This document shows positions 10,519-20,359 of a stretch of 64,000 nucleotides of DNA, piece by piece; position 1 is the stretch's first letter, and every line of letters starts with the position of its first letter. Below the pieces are notes generated by a model that had not been told where the DNA came from, did not search any database, and saw only the letters and a program-made list of their open reading frames with translations. This DNA is from Dactylorhiza incarnata (lineage: Eukaryota; Streptophyta; Magnoliopsida; Asparagales; Orchidaceae), in assembly GCA_033032865.1 (NCBI GenBank), contig JAWHQI010000028.1:6653001-6717000 (forward strand). Direction: 5' to 3'. The position numbers and the translations under genes are program-made.

Positions 10519-10985
10519 CGGAGGGTCGCCCCCTTAGGCGACCTCGCCTCCGCGAGGAGGAGATCGCCCCTTGGGCGATCTCCCCCCGTGAGATCGCCCT
10601 TTGGGCGATCTCCCCTGTGAGGAGGTCGCCCCCTTGGGCGACCTCGCCTCCGCGAGGAGGAGATCGCCCCTTGGGCGATCTCCCCCCGTGAGATCGCCCT
10701 TTGGGCGATCTCCCTTGTGAGGAGGTCGCCCCCTTGGGCGACCTCGCCTCCGCGAGGAGGAGATCGCCCCTTGGGCGATCTCCCCCCGTGAGATCGCCCT
10801 TTGGGCGATCTCCCCTGTGAGGAGGTCGCCCCCTTGGGCGACCTCGCCTCCGCGAGGAGGAGATCGCCCCTTGGGCGATCTCCCCCCGTGAGATCGCCCT
10901 TTGGGCGATCTCCCCTGTGAGGAGGTCGCCCCCTTGGGCGATCTCCCCCCCCGTGAGATCGACCCTTGGGCGATCTCCCCTGTGA
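10519..10985. repeat. 100-bp tandem array of palindromes in the solo LTR U3
   Basis: GGAGGTCGCC recurs at 10621, 10721, 10821 and 10921, exactly every 100 bp, with a partial first copy at 10519. Each unit holds inverted repeats such as GATCGCCCCTTGGGCGATC and GGTCGCCCCCTTGGGCGACC. Copies differ by only one or two bases. Open frames on both strands here (up to 165 codons) are artefacts of the repeat. Confidence 0.9.
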
Positions 10986-11032
10986 AGTCTCCCCTCTGAA
11001 ATCCCTGTTTGTGTGATCTGTTCAGGTGCACC

Positions 11033-11150
11033 AGGTCCAGACGATCTCAGCAGGTCCAGACGATCTCAGCAGGTCCAGACGATCTCAGCAGGTCCAGACG
11101 ATCTCAGCGGTCTCAGCTGACGATCTCAGCAGGTCCAGACGATCTCAGCG
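11033..11150. repeat. 19-bp tandem array
   Basis: The unit AGGTCCAGACGATCTCAGC repeats in tandem from 11033, four clean copies and then degenerate ones mixed with 'ggtctcag'. It lies directly upstream of the TATA box at 11237, so it is promoter-proximal U3 sequence. Confidence 0.85.
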
Positions 11151-11236
11151 GTCTCAATAGTGGTCTCAGGCGGTCTCAGCAGTTCTGGGCAGCCCGTTAC
11201 CTTCCAGATCTGCCCGTTCGGGCAGGCCCCTGCGTC

Positions 11237-11244
11237 TATAAATA
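11237..11244 (+). promoter_or_regulatory. TATA box of the Tat-type solo LTR
   Basis: TATAAATA in the context TCTATAAATAGAGG. Transcription would start near 11270 and run out of the solo LTR into SIRE-A gag and pol. Confidence 0.6.
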
Positions 11245-11546
11245 GAGGGGTGGGGGTACCAGTTGGAGGACTTTTGGAAAGCTTCCAGTCCCAGCCAGTG
11301 GTTTGAGCGGTCTCAACTTTGAGTGACCGCTGAGACCTCTTCGATCTCCCTTCAGGCCCCTTTTTCTTCACGTTTTATGCTGTTTCTTTCATTCTTTCCT
11401 GTTGTAACCTCAGCTGTAACTCAAGCTTTATATCAATAAAATAGTCTTTCCTCCAGCTCAAAGTAACCGGCCACCCAATAGTTTCACCCCCCCCCATCCT
11501 TCAGCTCGAGCGAGTGTGGAGTTGGTACCATTTTTGGCACCAACAA

Positions 11547-12440
11547 CATCTCTTAAGAATTTGGAATCAGAACTGAAGAAGGAAATCGAAAGATTGACTC
11601 CCATTAGAGAAGAAGTTCAAAACATGAAAGATGAACTAAATGGCTCCACTGAATTATTAATTCTGAAGGAGAAAATGTTAAATGAACTGGAAGATAAGTT
11701 AATGGTGGAAAGGAAGCTCGTAGAAAGCTTCTCAAAGCCAAAAACTATTATTCCACTCATTGATAGATTCTCTGGTCCTGCGAAGGGTAGTGACATTGAT
11801 CATGAGGCTGAAAGTAGTAAGGCTGCTGAGAAAAGAGCCATGAAAGGAAAGGGAAAGGCTGATCAAAGTCAACCTTCATTCAGGAAGGTAGTTTTTCCGA
11901 CAAACCCATTTGACTTTGAAGCATCCTATGGTCACTTTGCTAGACCAACACATGTTGAATCCAGCTACAGATATTAAGGATGGACCAGACCCCAGAACTT
12001 TGATGTGTCTCCATTCAAAGCTCCTCATGGAGAAGTAATCCTCAAGGATCATGGTCCATTTGTTCATGGATCAGCTGCTAAGAAGACACCAAAAATCAAA
12101 ACGACTGCACCCAAATCTGTTGAGCAGAAGTTGGAACCATGTGTGTGTTGTAACCATGAGGCTCCTACTTCTAAGAAAGCTACTTACAAAAAGTTGCTCA
12201 TGTCGTACCTCCCGTCCAAAAAGTAAAACAGGAGACAAAGAGAAGGTACAATCGATTCCTATTATTGGTGTTGTGGCAAGGTTGGTCACTTTGCCATAGA
12301 TTGCTGGTTTAATCTTAGAAATGCCAAGACTTCACGAGTTAGCAATGCAAGAACGACCCCTCGTAATGATAACATCCCTAGTGGCAGTCGTCTAGCAAGA
12401 TGCCAAGGACCCAAATTGGTTTGGGTTTCTAAGGGCAATT
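11547..12440 (+). pseudogene. gag: SIRE-A gag, second part with coiled coil and second zinc knuckle
   Basis: After the solo LTR the gag resumes with a charged coiled-coil segment (11555-11760, 'NLESELKKEIERL' and 'LNELEDKLMVERKLVE'), then Lys-rich linkers broken by stops. A second CCHC-like motif follows at about 12268-12303 (CCGKVGHFAIDC), ending with the 'GPKLVWV' block that closes gag in SIRE-type elements. Several frames are needed. Two knuckles separated by a coiled coil, as here, should be noted when modelling the gag of this family. Confidence 0.7.
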
Positions 12441-12449
12441 GATTGTTGA

Positions 12450-12887
12450 TTGCAGGTATGTCCAAAGGCCAATTCAAATCCTTTATGGTACTTGGACAGT
12501 GGATGTTCACGGCATATGACCGGAACAAGAAGCTTATTACAAGATTATACTCCAGTAGAAGATGGTCCAAAAGTTATCTTTGGCGGATCTGATCGGGGAG
12601 TTACTAAAGGCTACGGTATGATTTCTAACGATATAGTCTCTTTCACAGACGTGGCTTATGTTAAAGGATTACAACATAATCTCATTAGCATAAGTCAACT
12701 ATGTGACAAAGGCTATATGGTAGAATTCTACAAGGACAAGTGTTTGATAAAGTCGTCTGATTCGTCAGAAACTATTTTAACAGGCACTCGGAGTAGAAAT
12801 ATTTTCTGCTTGAATTTTCTATGTTTAGACTCTTCTACACCAGTGTGCTTTTTAGCAAAAGATAGTGCATCTCTTTGTGACCAATGA
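12450..12887 (+). pseudogene. pol: SIRE-A pol: aspartic protease
   Basis: The frame opens after gag and reads WYLDSGCSRHMTG (about residues 13-25 of the open frame), the D-S-G active site and H-M-T-G signature of copia proteases. It continues through 'GLQHNLISISQLCDKG' toward the pre-integrase domain. It matures the gag-pol polyprotein. It stops with TGA at 12885-12887, where Trp is usual. The whole of pol from here to 15620 stays in this one frame, with six internal stops and no net frameshift. Confidence 0.85.
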
Positions 12888-13919
12888 CACAAGAGACTAG
12901 CACATATTAATTTCAAAACTATTAGTATGCTATTTTCTCACAATTTAGTTCGTGATGCTCCTGATGTTAAGTGAATTAAAGAGAGATCGTGTCATGCATG
13001 CCAAATGGGTAAGCAGACTCGGGCTACCTTTAAGAGCATCATTGGTAAAGATTCTACCAGATGTTTATATCTGCTCCATATGGACTTGATTGGTCCTATG
13101 CTAGTCAGAAGCTTAGGAGGAAAAGCTTATACTTTGGTAATAGTTGATGACTACTCACGTTTTGCTTGGGTATTCTTCCTGAAACACAAGTCAGACACCT
13201 TTGATTCTTTCAAAGCATTCGTCAGGCAAATTCAGAATGAACTAGAATGTTCTGTGGTCAAAATCAGAAGTGACCATGGCACAGAATTCAAGTCTGGGGC
13301 CATGACCGAATTTTGTGAAAGCCTAGGTATCTTTCATGAGTTTTCCTCTCCCCGTACTCCACAACAAAATGGAGTTGCCGAGAGAAAGAATAGAACACTC
13401 ATATAGGCCTGCAGAACAATGTTGAGTGATTCCTCATTACCGGAATACTTCTGGGCTGAAGGTATCAACACTGCTTGCCACATGCAAAACAGAGCACTAA
13501 TCAATAAGAACCATCATAAGACACCTTATGAACTTCTGAAGGGCAAGAAACCAACCCTGTCTTATTTTAGAATTTTTGGCAGTAAGTGCTTCGTACTTAA
13601 CAATGGGAAGCATTACAAAACTAAATTTAGTGAAAAATGTTTTGAAGGTATTTTTGTAGGCTATAGTAGCCATAGTAAGGCATATAGGATTTTCAACAAG
13701 AAAACCCTGGTTGTAGAAGAAACTTACAATGTTATTTTTTATGAGACTAGTCTGCTTCACAGCAGCTCCTCTAATGTATTTGTTGAAGATGCAGGTTCAA
13801 AACTCAAAGAACTCAATTTGAAAGAAGCTCCAATAGAAGATGCTCCAAGGTCCACAATAGTAGATATTCAAATTCCACATGAGGAAGAATCTCAAGAGGA
13901 AGAGCTCCAAGAAGTGTAA
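12888..13919 (+). pseudogene. pol: SIRE-A pol: integrase
   Basis: The zinc-binding part shows HKRLAH and, after a TGA near 12972-12974, CHACQMGKQ, so the HHCC cluster is complete. The core shows Asp in LLHMDLIGP, Asp in IRSDHGTEF and Glu in QQNGVAERKNRT, so the D,D,E triad is present. A TAG at 13404-13406 follows the triad. The C-terminal part (13419-13919) carries '[18 protein letters not shown]' and an acidic tail ending at TAA. The enzyme would insert element DNA into the genome. Three stops make this copy inactive. Confidence 0.85.
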
Positions 13920-15263
13920 GAAGTGCCTCAAGCAGATGTACAAGTTGACAATGTAACTGGAAGAAACTGGGAGATCAGACATCAAAGGGATCATCCTATT
14001 GATCAAATCATTGGAGAACCTAATGATGTGATTAGAACCAGGAGAGGTACTGCTAATCAAGTTTTACACTTGAGTTTTATTTCTCAGATTGAGCCAAAGA
14101 AGTTCGATGAAGCAAAGAACGATGCCTCTTGGATCATTGCAATGCAAGAAGAACTCAATCAGTTCAAAAGATGCAAAGTATGGAAGCTAGTGCCCAGACC
14201 CAAAGGACAAAACATCATTGGAACAAAATGGGTCTTCAGAAACAAGCTAGACGAAGATGGAGTAATCATAAAGAACAAGGCCAGACTTGTTGCTCAATGA
14301 TATAGACAAGAAGAAGGGATTTACTTCGATCAAACTTTTGCTCCTGTGGCAAGACTCGAAGCAATCAGGTTGTTTTTAGCGTATGCTGCTCACAAAGGTT
14401 TCAAAGTCTATCAAATGGACGTGAAGTCAGCCTTCCTTAATGGTGATCTAAAGGAAGAAGTATACGTAGAACAACCCCCAGGTTTTGTTAACTCCTCTCT
14501 ACCTGATCATGTATATTATTTATGTAAAGCTTTATATGGTCTCAAACAAGCTCCCCGAGCTTGGTATGAGACGCTCTCTAGCTTTCTTCTAGAGAACAAG
14601 TTCACAAGAGGAAAAATAGATAAGACATTATTTCTAAGGGAAGTAAAAGGCAAGATTTTGCTAGTGCAAATCTATGTCGACGATATTATTTTTGGTTCTA
14701 CAGATGATAACCTCTGCAAAAAGTTCTCTAACTTGATGCAAGGGAAATTTGAAATGAGTAGTATGGGAGAGCTGAAGTATTTCTTAGGACTTCAGGTAAA
14801 GCAATCTGAAGATGGAATTTTCATCTATCAGACGAAGTTTACCAAAGAGTTAATTAAGAAATTCGGAATGGAAAATGCAACCTCTATGAGGACTCCAATG
14901 GGATCTGCCATGTCTCTAGACAAGGATGAGAAAGGGAAACCTTTTGATGAAACCAAGTATAGAAGCATAATTGGATCCTTGCTCTACCACATTGCTAGTA
15001 GACCGAATATAATGTTTTCAACATGTGTATGTGCTAGATTTCAGGTGAACACTAAGGAATCTCACTATGCCGCTGCAAAGAGGATTTTGAGATATCTTAA
15101 AGGCACACCGAATCTTGGCTTATTGTACCCAAGAAGTAATGACTTCGAGCTAACGGGCTTTTCAGATGCAGATTTTGCTGGTAGCAAGGACGATAGGAAA
15201 AGCACTTTTGGGACTTGTCAATTCCTAGGAAGAAGGCTAATTTCCTGGAGTAGCAAGAAATAG
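13920..15263 (+). pseudogene. pol: SIRE-A pol: reverse transcriptase
   Basis: Typical copia RT: '[14 protein letters not shown]' and '[15 protein letters not shown]', a TGA at 14298-14300 where Gly is usual, then '[14 protein letters not shown]', '[10 protein letters not shown]', '[13 protein letters not shown]' and the catalytic [10 protein letters not shown]. The thumb region and the start of RNase H follow ('[14 protein letters not shown]', then 'SDADFAG'). It ends at TAG 15261-15263, where other copies have Gln. The enzyme copies element RNA into DNA. Confidence 0.9.
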
Positions 15264-15620
15264 AATTGTGTAGCAATATCAACCGCTGAGTCAGAATACA
15301 TCTCCGCAGGCAGTTGCTGTGCACAATTACTATGGATAAAGAATCAACTGGAAGACTACAATCTGAAGTTAAAAGAAATTCTGATGTATTGTGATTCGTC
15401 AAGTGCTATTGCAATTGCTCACAATCCAGTATCTCACAGCAGAACAAAACACATTGAGATTCGTTATCACTTCATCCGGGAACATGTGGAGAACAAGGAC
15501 ATTAATCTCTGTTATGTCCCGACGGATAAGCAAACTGCAGATATTTTCACCAAGCCTCTGGACGAGTCAAAGTTCAACTTCTTCAAGATGGAACTTGGCA
15601 TGCTAAACAAAGATTCTTGA
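15264..15620 (+). pseudogene. pol: SIRE-A pol: RNase H, C-terminal part
   Basis: In the same frame as RT. Catalytic residues are visible: Asp in SDADFAG (before the TAG), Glu in STAESEYISAG and Asp in MYCDSSSAIAIA, followed by 'HSRTKHIEIRYHFIRE' and 'DIFTKPLD', the usual copia ending. It would remove the RNA strand during reverse transcription. The end at TGA 15618-15620 is the natural pol end. Confidence 0.9.
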
Positions 15621-16407
15621 TCTGAAGGCAAAGAAATTAGGCTCTGAAATTTTTTCAAGAGAAAACATAGCTTATCTCTCGAGCAAACTTAAAAATTCGT
15701 CGACCTCCATTTTCGTCGAACTCAGAATTCGTCGACCTCCAATTTCATCGAACTCAGAATTCGTCAATCTCAGCTGAATATAATTTCGTCGATCTTAATT
15801 ATTCAATTTCGTCGATCTCAATTACTCACTTTCGTCGACCGCATCATTATTCTTCGCCGAACATATTTTTCGCAGGAGAAATATTGCCAATCTGGCGGAC
15901 ATTCTTTTCCAGCAAATTGGATCAGCAGATTTAGTATACACAACTTTAATTCCGAAATCAATCAGCTATCAGATCCGACAGTATTAGAATATAAGGATTT
16001 AATTCCTATTCATCCAGAAATTGGATCCGTCAGTTTTATATATAAGCATTTAATTCCTATTCATCCAGAAATTGGATCCGTCAGATTTATATCTAAGGAT
16101 TTAATTCCTAATCTATAAGGTACGCGTCTCTCTCATTTTCTTTTATATAAAAAGGTTATAAGGGTTAGCTGCATCACAACATTTGCTCCTTCGCCGAATC
16201 TTAAATAAGTTCTGCCAATTTTCCTCCAAATCTCTATTCTCGCTGCAAGTTCTTGATGCTTCCTTCCATCAATCTCGTCATGGCAAAGCAGATCAGTCAC
16301 GAGTTTCTTGATGTAGGGTGAGAAATCAAGTGTGCAGATTTCGGTTCTACTCCAGTTATTGGTGGTATTGAAGAAATCAAAGCTTCAGAATCATTTAAAC
16401 AGAAGAA
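15621..16407 (+). other. SIRE-A spacer between pol and ORF2 with TTCGTCGA cluster
   Basis: Non-coding. About seven words of the form TTCGTCGA or close variants lie at 15694-15865. Then comes a tandem duplication with 'aattcctattcatccagaaattggatccgtcag' in two copies (about 16001-16085). A short reading frame opens at an ATG near 16280 and stops at once. It may be the decayed N-terminus of ORF2. Confidence 0.6.
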
Positions 16408-17535
16408 ATGGCAACATCTGAGGGTGGGGGGCAAAGCAGAACAGTGGATTTAAATCAAGAAGAGAAACATGAATTCATCAAGGAGGTAAATTCTTCAAGA
16501 CCAAATCCTGCAGCATTTTCTCCAAATGAATTGCTGCACTCTATTAAGGATCTGCTCAGGACTCAAGCAGATCACATAGAGTTTTCTCTCAAGCTTGTTT
16601 ACAACAAAATTTCAGAAGTTGAAAAGGATATCAATAATGGTCTAGCAACTGTCAATCATAATATGGGTGTTCTAAGAAGAGAACTAGATGAAAAATTTGA
16701 CAAAACTGCTGAGGCTATGAATCTCTCTACAAAAGGAATGTTCTCTCTGTATGAACAAGCTAATAAGGTAGAAAGAGGTCAAGATATGTTACTGAGGTCA
16801 CAAGAAGCAAATAATCAAATACTCCAATCTACTATCAAAAGCTTCTCTGAAACAGTTATCCGAACCCTTCTTGAAGAAGTCAGAAAGGGAGAGAAAACTA
16901 TGGCAGCCAAGCTGGTTGAATTAAATAGTTTGGTGGAGAGCAGATTTCAAGAAAACAACATGTATCAATCTCAAAATGCTGGATGGCTTCATGATGTCTT
17001 CACAGGAAAGCAGTTTGTTCAAACTCAAGAAGTTTATCCTGAGCAAGTCTTTGAAAATCAGCCATCTCTTGTTCCTCCTATAAAGTCTGATCAGGTGGAG
17101 ATTGAAAAATCCTTAAAGCATCCAGATGTGAAGCCTGTCCAAGAGGAAAGTGCAAAATCTTCAAAGATTCCAGATTTAAAGCCAAAGGCTGGAAGAAAAA
17201 GAAAGGGAGCTGGCATAGCTATTAGAGAGCCAAGGTATGAAAGGAGAAATATTAATGAAAACTGGAGTCCAATTTCCAAGAGTATGATTCTGAAAACATA
17301 TAATTTGATAGAGATTTCAAATGAAGATCCTCAGAATTATTATTCTCAAGAAGAAATCAACAAGCTGAAAGCTTCAAAGCTAAAAAGAAAAAATCATTTT
17401 AATGAGCATGGCTACAACAACCTAGATGCTCCTCCTCCTCCAAAGTATTACCCAAAGCCCAAGGCTTATTTTGTCAGAAAGTTGAAGAAGGCCAAGTTAG
17501 AGAAGGCCAAGTTAGAGAAGGACATGATGCCTTAA
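16408..17535 (+). CDS. SIRE-A ORF2: coiled-coil, basic protein of unknown function
   Basis: An uninterrupted 375-codon frame sits between RNase H and the 3' LTR, where SIRE/Maximus elements carry their 'envelope-like' extra ORF. I see no signal peptide and no membrane segment. Residues about 40-180 are heptad-rich and charged (coiled coil). Residues about 220-270 are Lys/Pro-rich. A nuclear-localisation-like KPKAGRKRKG lies near 265-275, and the tail has APPPPKYYPKPK and a short duplication 'KAKLEKAKLEK'. Function is unknown. By content it looks like a soluble, possibly nuclear or nucleic-acid-binding protein rather than an envelope. It is unlike the ORF2 of SIRE-B by eye. It stays open although pol has six stops. 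Confidence 0.7.
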   Translation: MATSEGGGQSRTVDLNQEEKHEFIKEVNSSRPNPAAFSPNELLHSIKDLLRTQADHIEFSLKLVYNKISEVEKDINNGLATVNHNMGVLRRELDEKFDKTAEAMNLSTKGMFSLYEQANKVERGQDMLLRSQEANNQILQSTIKSFSETVIRTLLEEVRKGEKTMAAKLVELNSLVESRFQENNMYQSQNAGWLHDVFTGKQFVQTQEVYPEQVFENQPSLVPPIKSDQVEIEKSLKHPDVKPVQEESAKSSKIPDLKPKAGRKRKGAGIAIREPRYERRNINENWSPISKSMILKTYNLIEISNEDPQNYYSQEEINKLKASKLKRKNHFNEHGYNNLDAPPPPKYYPKPKAYFVRKLKKAKLEKAKLEKDMMP

Positions 17536-17704
17536 GGAATGTGTTGTGACTGCTGTTAACTTTTTAAAATCTTTTTATATTACCTATGAATAAAATTTTG
17601 CTATTCCTTTCTCTTTGATAATTATCTTTGCTTGTGGTTATCAGTTTTATGTGTGAAATTCATCTTAGTAGATAGGGTTCTGACTTCTTCAAATAGGGGG
17701 AGAT
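17536..17704 (+). promoter_or_regulatory. SIRE-A 3' untranslated region and polypurine tract
   Basis: About 150 bp of AT-rich 3' region ends in AAATAGGGGGAGAT (17691-17704), directly before the LTR start TGTTGG. The same 14 bases precede the SIRE-B 3' LTR. This tract primes plus-strand DNA synthesis. Confidence 0.85.
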
Positions 17705-19321
17705 TGTTGGGTATTGTTACCACAATAACCTTGATTTGAAGAAGTATCCCTTAAACTAAGATGAATTGATTTGTATTTGATGGTATCTCTAGTTATGTGT
17801 TTGCAGGTTCTAAATTGATAAGTGCAAACCAATGTCAAATTACTATGGATCATCAAATGCAGTCCTAGACAATGTAACTCTTCATTGTGTAAGACCAAGT
17901 GTTGATTCATGAGTAATTTCTCTATTAGGGTGCACTTTATATTCAAACACAAAGGAAGAGCTTAGAAGAGTTGCTGCTAAAATTTGGAAGAAAGAAATTT
18001 TTGCTTAAGAATTTTTAGTTCGACGAATTGGGAAATTTCGTCAAGCTCAGTTCGGCTAACTAAAAGAATTCGTCGAGCACAAAATTTCATCGAGCGCTGT
18101 TGGCTGAAGATTTCGTCGAGCGCAGCTTATATATATTTCGTCGATCTCGCGCGCCGATCTCCGTTCGACGAAAAGAAGGTTTTTCGTCGATCGCAATTTC
18201 GTTCGACGAAAATTTGACAGATTCTGTATTTTGGTCTGCGCTGTTTCGAAATTCAATTCGCTGGTTTCCTTATTATTTGCATTTCATATAGGCTTCCTCC
18301 GCGTGAAGTATTCATGGAATTTTTTCCTTAATTCTTGCAGACAGCCGTTAGAGATTCTTTTTCATTAAGATCTTCCTTAAATCTTGCTGTTGAAGATTTA
18401 ATCTTTCTTAATTATTACAGACAGCCGTTGGAGATTATATTTTTTCTTTATTTTAATTATTACAGCCATTGACAGAATTATATTCCTTTTTCATTCTTTG
18501 TAGCCGTTGGAGAAAGATACAGATATATAGATATTCTGTTTATTTTCTGAATGCAGCTAATCGTGAATTGCAAATCAAAAAGAAGGATTTTTGAATTTCA
18601 GTAATCATCTTCTCTCATTCACTCAAAAGTTCAGATCTCTGGTGGCCGACAGTTTGTGTGATCAATTCTTCATCAAGTCTCTCACAAGATTACTGCTCTT
18701 GGATTACATCATCTCTACTCCAAATCTTGTTGAGTAGATAAGTTCTCAGATCAAGGGTTTTCAATAGAAAAAGAGTTTTCTTCTTCCTCACTTTCGTTCA
18801 GGATTTCTATACTCAAAGAAAAAGAAGAAGATCTATTTTATCAGATCTGAAGAAGGAAAAGGATTTCTTGGAAATTCTTAGATATTGGATTTGTTAGTCC
18901 AAGAATTTTGTAATACCCCTTTTATATTTTTGTAGGAGTTGTTTTGCTCCGAGTTTTTGTAGGAGTTGTTTTGCTCCGAGTTTTTGTAGGAGTTGTTTTG
19001 CTCCGAGTTCTTGTAGGAGTTGTTTTGCTCCGAGTTTTTGTAGGAGAGGTTGTTCTCCGAGATTGTAGGAGTTTGACTCCGAGTTGTAGGATTTTTTGAT
19101 AATCTGAGATAGTGAAGTAGCCTAGTCTAGCCGGTCGCGCTAGATAGGTGAGGTGCAAAGTGGACTACCCAAGTACGGGGAACCACTATAAATCCTTGTG
19201 CGTACTGTGCTCTTTGGTTTTCTGTGTGCTTTTATTCATATATTTTTAATTCCGCAAAAAGCTATAGAAACCACCTATTCACCCCCCTCTAGGTGATTTA
19301 GGTCGCAACTAGATACTTTTA
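17705..19321 (+). repeat. SIRE-A 3' LTR, full length
   Basis: It matches the 5' LTR to 18904 and then continues for about 415 bp that the 5' copy lost. This includes an array of a 27-bp unit (about 18927-19085, 'tgtaggagttgttttgctcc', four good copies and two degenerate) and the 'ttcacccccctctaggtga' block (about 19280-19300) typical of the end of SIRE LTRs. The exact end is uncertain. 19321 is chosen because TACCT follows, matching the left flank. Confidence 0.75.
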
Positions 19322-19455
19322 TACCTTTTCTCTCTCGTCAAACTTGTATCAAGAAACTTATTAGCTCAAAAGCCGCAAGATTGCACTTGCGCATGTACCA
19401 ATATTCATTTTCTGATTATGTTTAGCCTGCCCTAAGCTATTATACTGCAGGAATG
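19322..19455. other. short unassigned stretch right of SIRE-A
   Basis: Nothing recognisable. It probably belongs to the Tat element that SIRE-A interrupted. Confidence 0.4.
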
Positions 19456-20024
19456 CACTTTGGGGCCCTGCCCCGGGGACTTTGCACCGCCGTCGATTAA
19501 AGGTTCGCCCTTCTCCTCCGCCGTCGAGACCCGGCGTCGTAGGGGTTTGCCCCCCTTACGTTCACCCCCGGTTTGAATACACCAGCTATTCACCGGCCAC
19601 TTTGGGGCCCTGCCCCGGGGACTTTGCAACGCCGTCGATTGAAGGTTCGCCATTCTCCTCCGCCGTCGAGTCCCGGCGTCGTAGGGGCCTGCCCCGCTTG
19701 CATTCGCCCCCGGTTTGAATACACCAGCTATTCACCGGCCACTTTGGGGCCCTTCCCCAGGGACTTTGCACCGCCGTCGATTGAAGGTTCGCCCTTCTCC
19801 TCCGCCGTCGAGTCCCAGCGTCGTAGGTGCCTGCCCCTTCTACGTTCGCCCCCGGTTTGAATACACCAGCTATTCACCGGCCAGTTCGGGCCCTGCCCCG
19901 GGTACTTTGCACCGCCGTCGATTGAAGGTTTGCCCTTCTCCTCCGCCGTTGAGTCCCGACGTCGTAGGGGCCTGCCCCACCTACGCTCGCCCCAGTTTGA
20001 ATACTCCCACTATTCACCGGCCAA
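19456..20024. repeat. 142-bp tandem repeat, four copies
   Basis: The units begin CACTTTGGGGCCCTGCCCC at 19456, 19598 and 19740, and CAGTTCGGGCCCTGCCCC at 19882. The spacing is exactly 142 bp each time. The units are GC-rich in an AT-rich neighbourhood. Open frames of up to 159 codons on both strands cross the array because the period carries few stops, and they are not genes. The array lies between degraded Tat gag and an antisense Tat-associated ORF, the place where Tat elements keep hypervariable 3' untranslated tandem repeats. Confidence 0.9.
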
Positions 20025-20033
20025 ACATATATT

Positions 20034-20175
20034 ATAAAAGCCGCGAGCTCAGACTCGTGCAAACTAATTTTCTATTATGTAAAAGCCGCGAGCTCAGACT
20101 CGCGCAAACTAATTTTTTCTATTATGTAAAAAGCCGCGAGCTCAGACTCGCGCAAACTAATGTTCTACTAAGACT
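20034..20175. repeat. tandem repeat of about 46 bp, three copies
   Basis: AAAAGCCGCGAGCTCAGACT recurs near 20037, 20081 and 20128, each followed by 'cgcgcaaactaatttt' or a close variant and a T-rich spacer. A fourth, partial copy lies at 20169 onward ('agactcgcgcaggctc'). Confidence 0.85.
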
Positions 20176-20359
20176 CGCGCAGGCTCATCCGTAATTTTGG
20201 AAATGCCATCAAGCTACGCATGTATCAATAACTAGAACAACAGAATCACCCAAGGAAATAGGTATAATAAATGCAATAAAGGAATACAACCGCATCACCA
20301 CAGCGCTGCACACAAACGAACAACAATACGGAAAGCAGGAAAGTGGACGACAACCAACA
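20176..20359. other. unassigned spacer before the antisense ORF end
   Basis: No feature seen. It is probably the 3' untranslated part of the minus-strand gene that ends at 20360. Confidence 0.4.

Larger units (their letters stand above)
10418..11546 (+). mobile_element. Tat-type solo LTR inserted in SIRE-A gag
   Basis: About 1.1 kb of GC-rich non-coding DNA splits the gag frame. CATCTC is found on both sides (10412-10417 and 11547-11552), a possible target duplication, although the LTR-like start TGTCCGAGCC is at 10426. Inside are a 100-bp tandem array (10519-10985), a 19-bp array (11033-11150), TATAAATA (11237-11244), and AATAAA (11435-11440), the layout U3, promoter, R. No internal coding region follows, so it is a solo LTR. 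The palindromic U3 style resembles the Tat LTR at the left of the window, but I cannot align the two. Confidence 0.7.
7814..19321 (+). mobile_element. SIRE-A: SIRE/Maximus-type Ty1-copia element, 5'-deleted
   Basis: The terminal repeats 7814-9007 and 17705-18904 are near-identical (about 25 differences in 1.2 kb by eye, roughly 2%). Between them lie gag, protease, integrase, RT and RNase H in copia order, plus an extra ORF and the purine tract AAATAGGGGGAGAT. These features define the SIRE/Maximus clade. The 3' LTR continues to about 19321. The 5' LTR lacks that last ~415 bp, and with it the primer site and gag start. TACCT occurs just left of the element (7809-7813) and again at 19322-19326, but the LTR end there is not the usual CA, so the target duplication is tentative. 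The host sequence on the left is the Tat element. Confidence 0.85.

Noticed and set aside
10534..11031. 165-codon minus frame rich in Gly, Arg and Ser
   Set aside because: Translation of the 100-bp tandem array in the solo LTR.
19482..20194. Pro/Arg-rich frames of 78-159 codons
   Set aside because: Translation of the 142-bp tandem repeat; the frame is kept only because the period has few stops.
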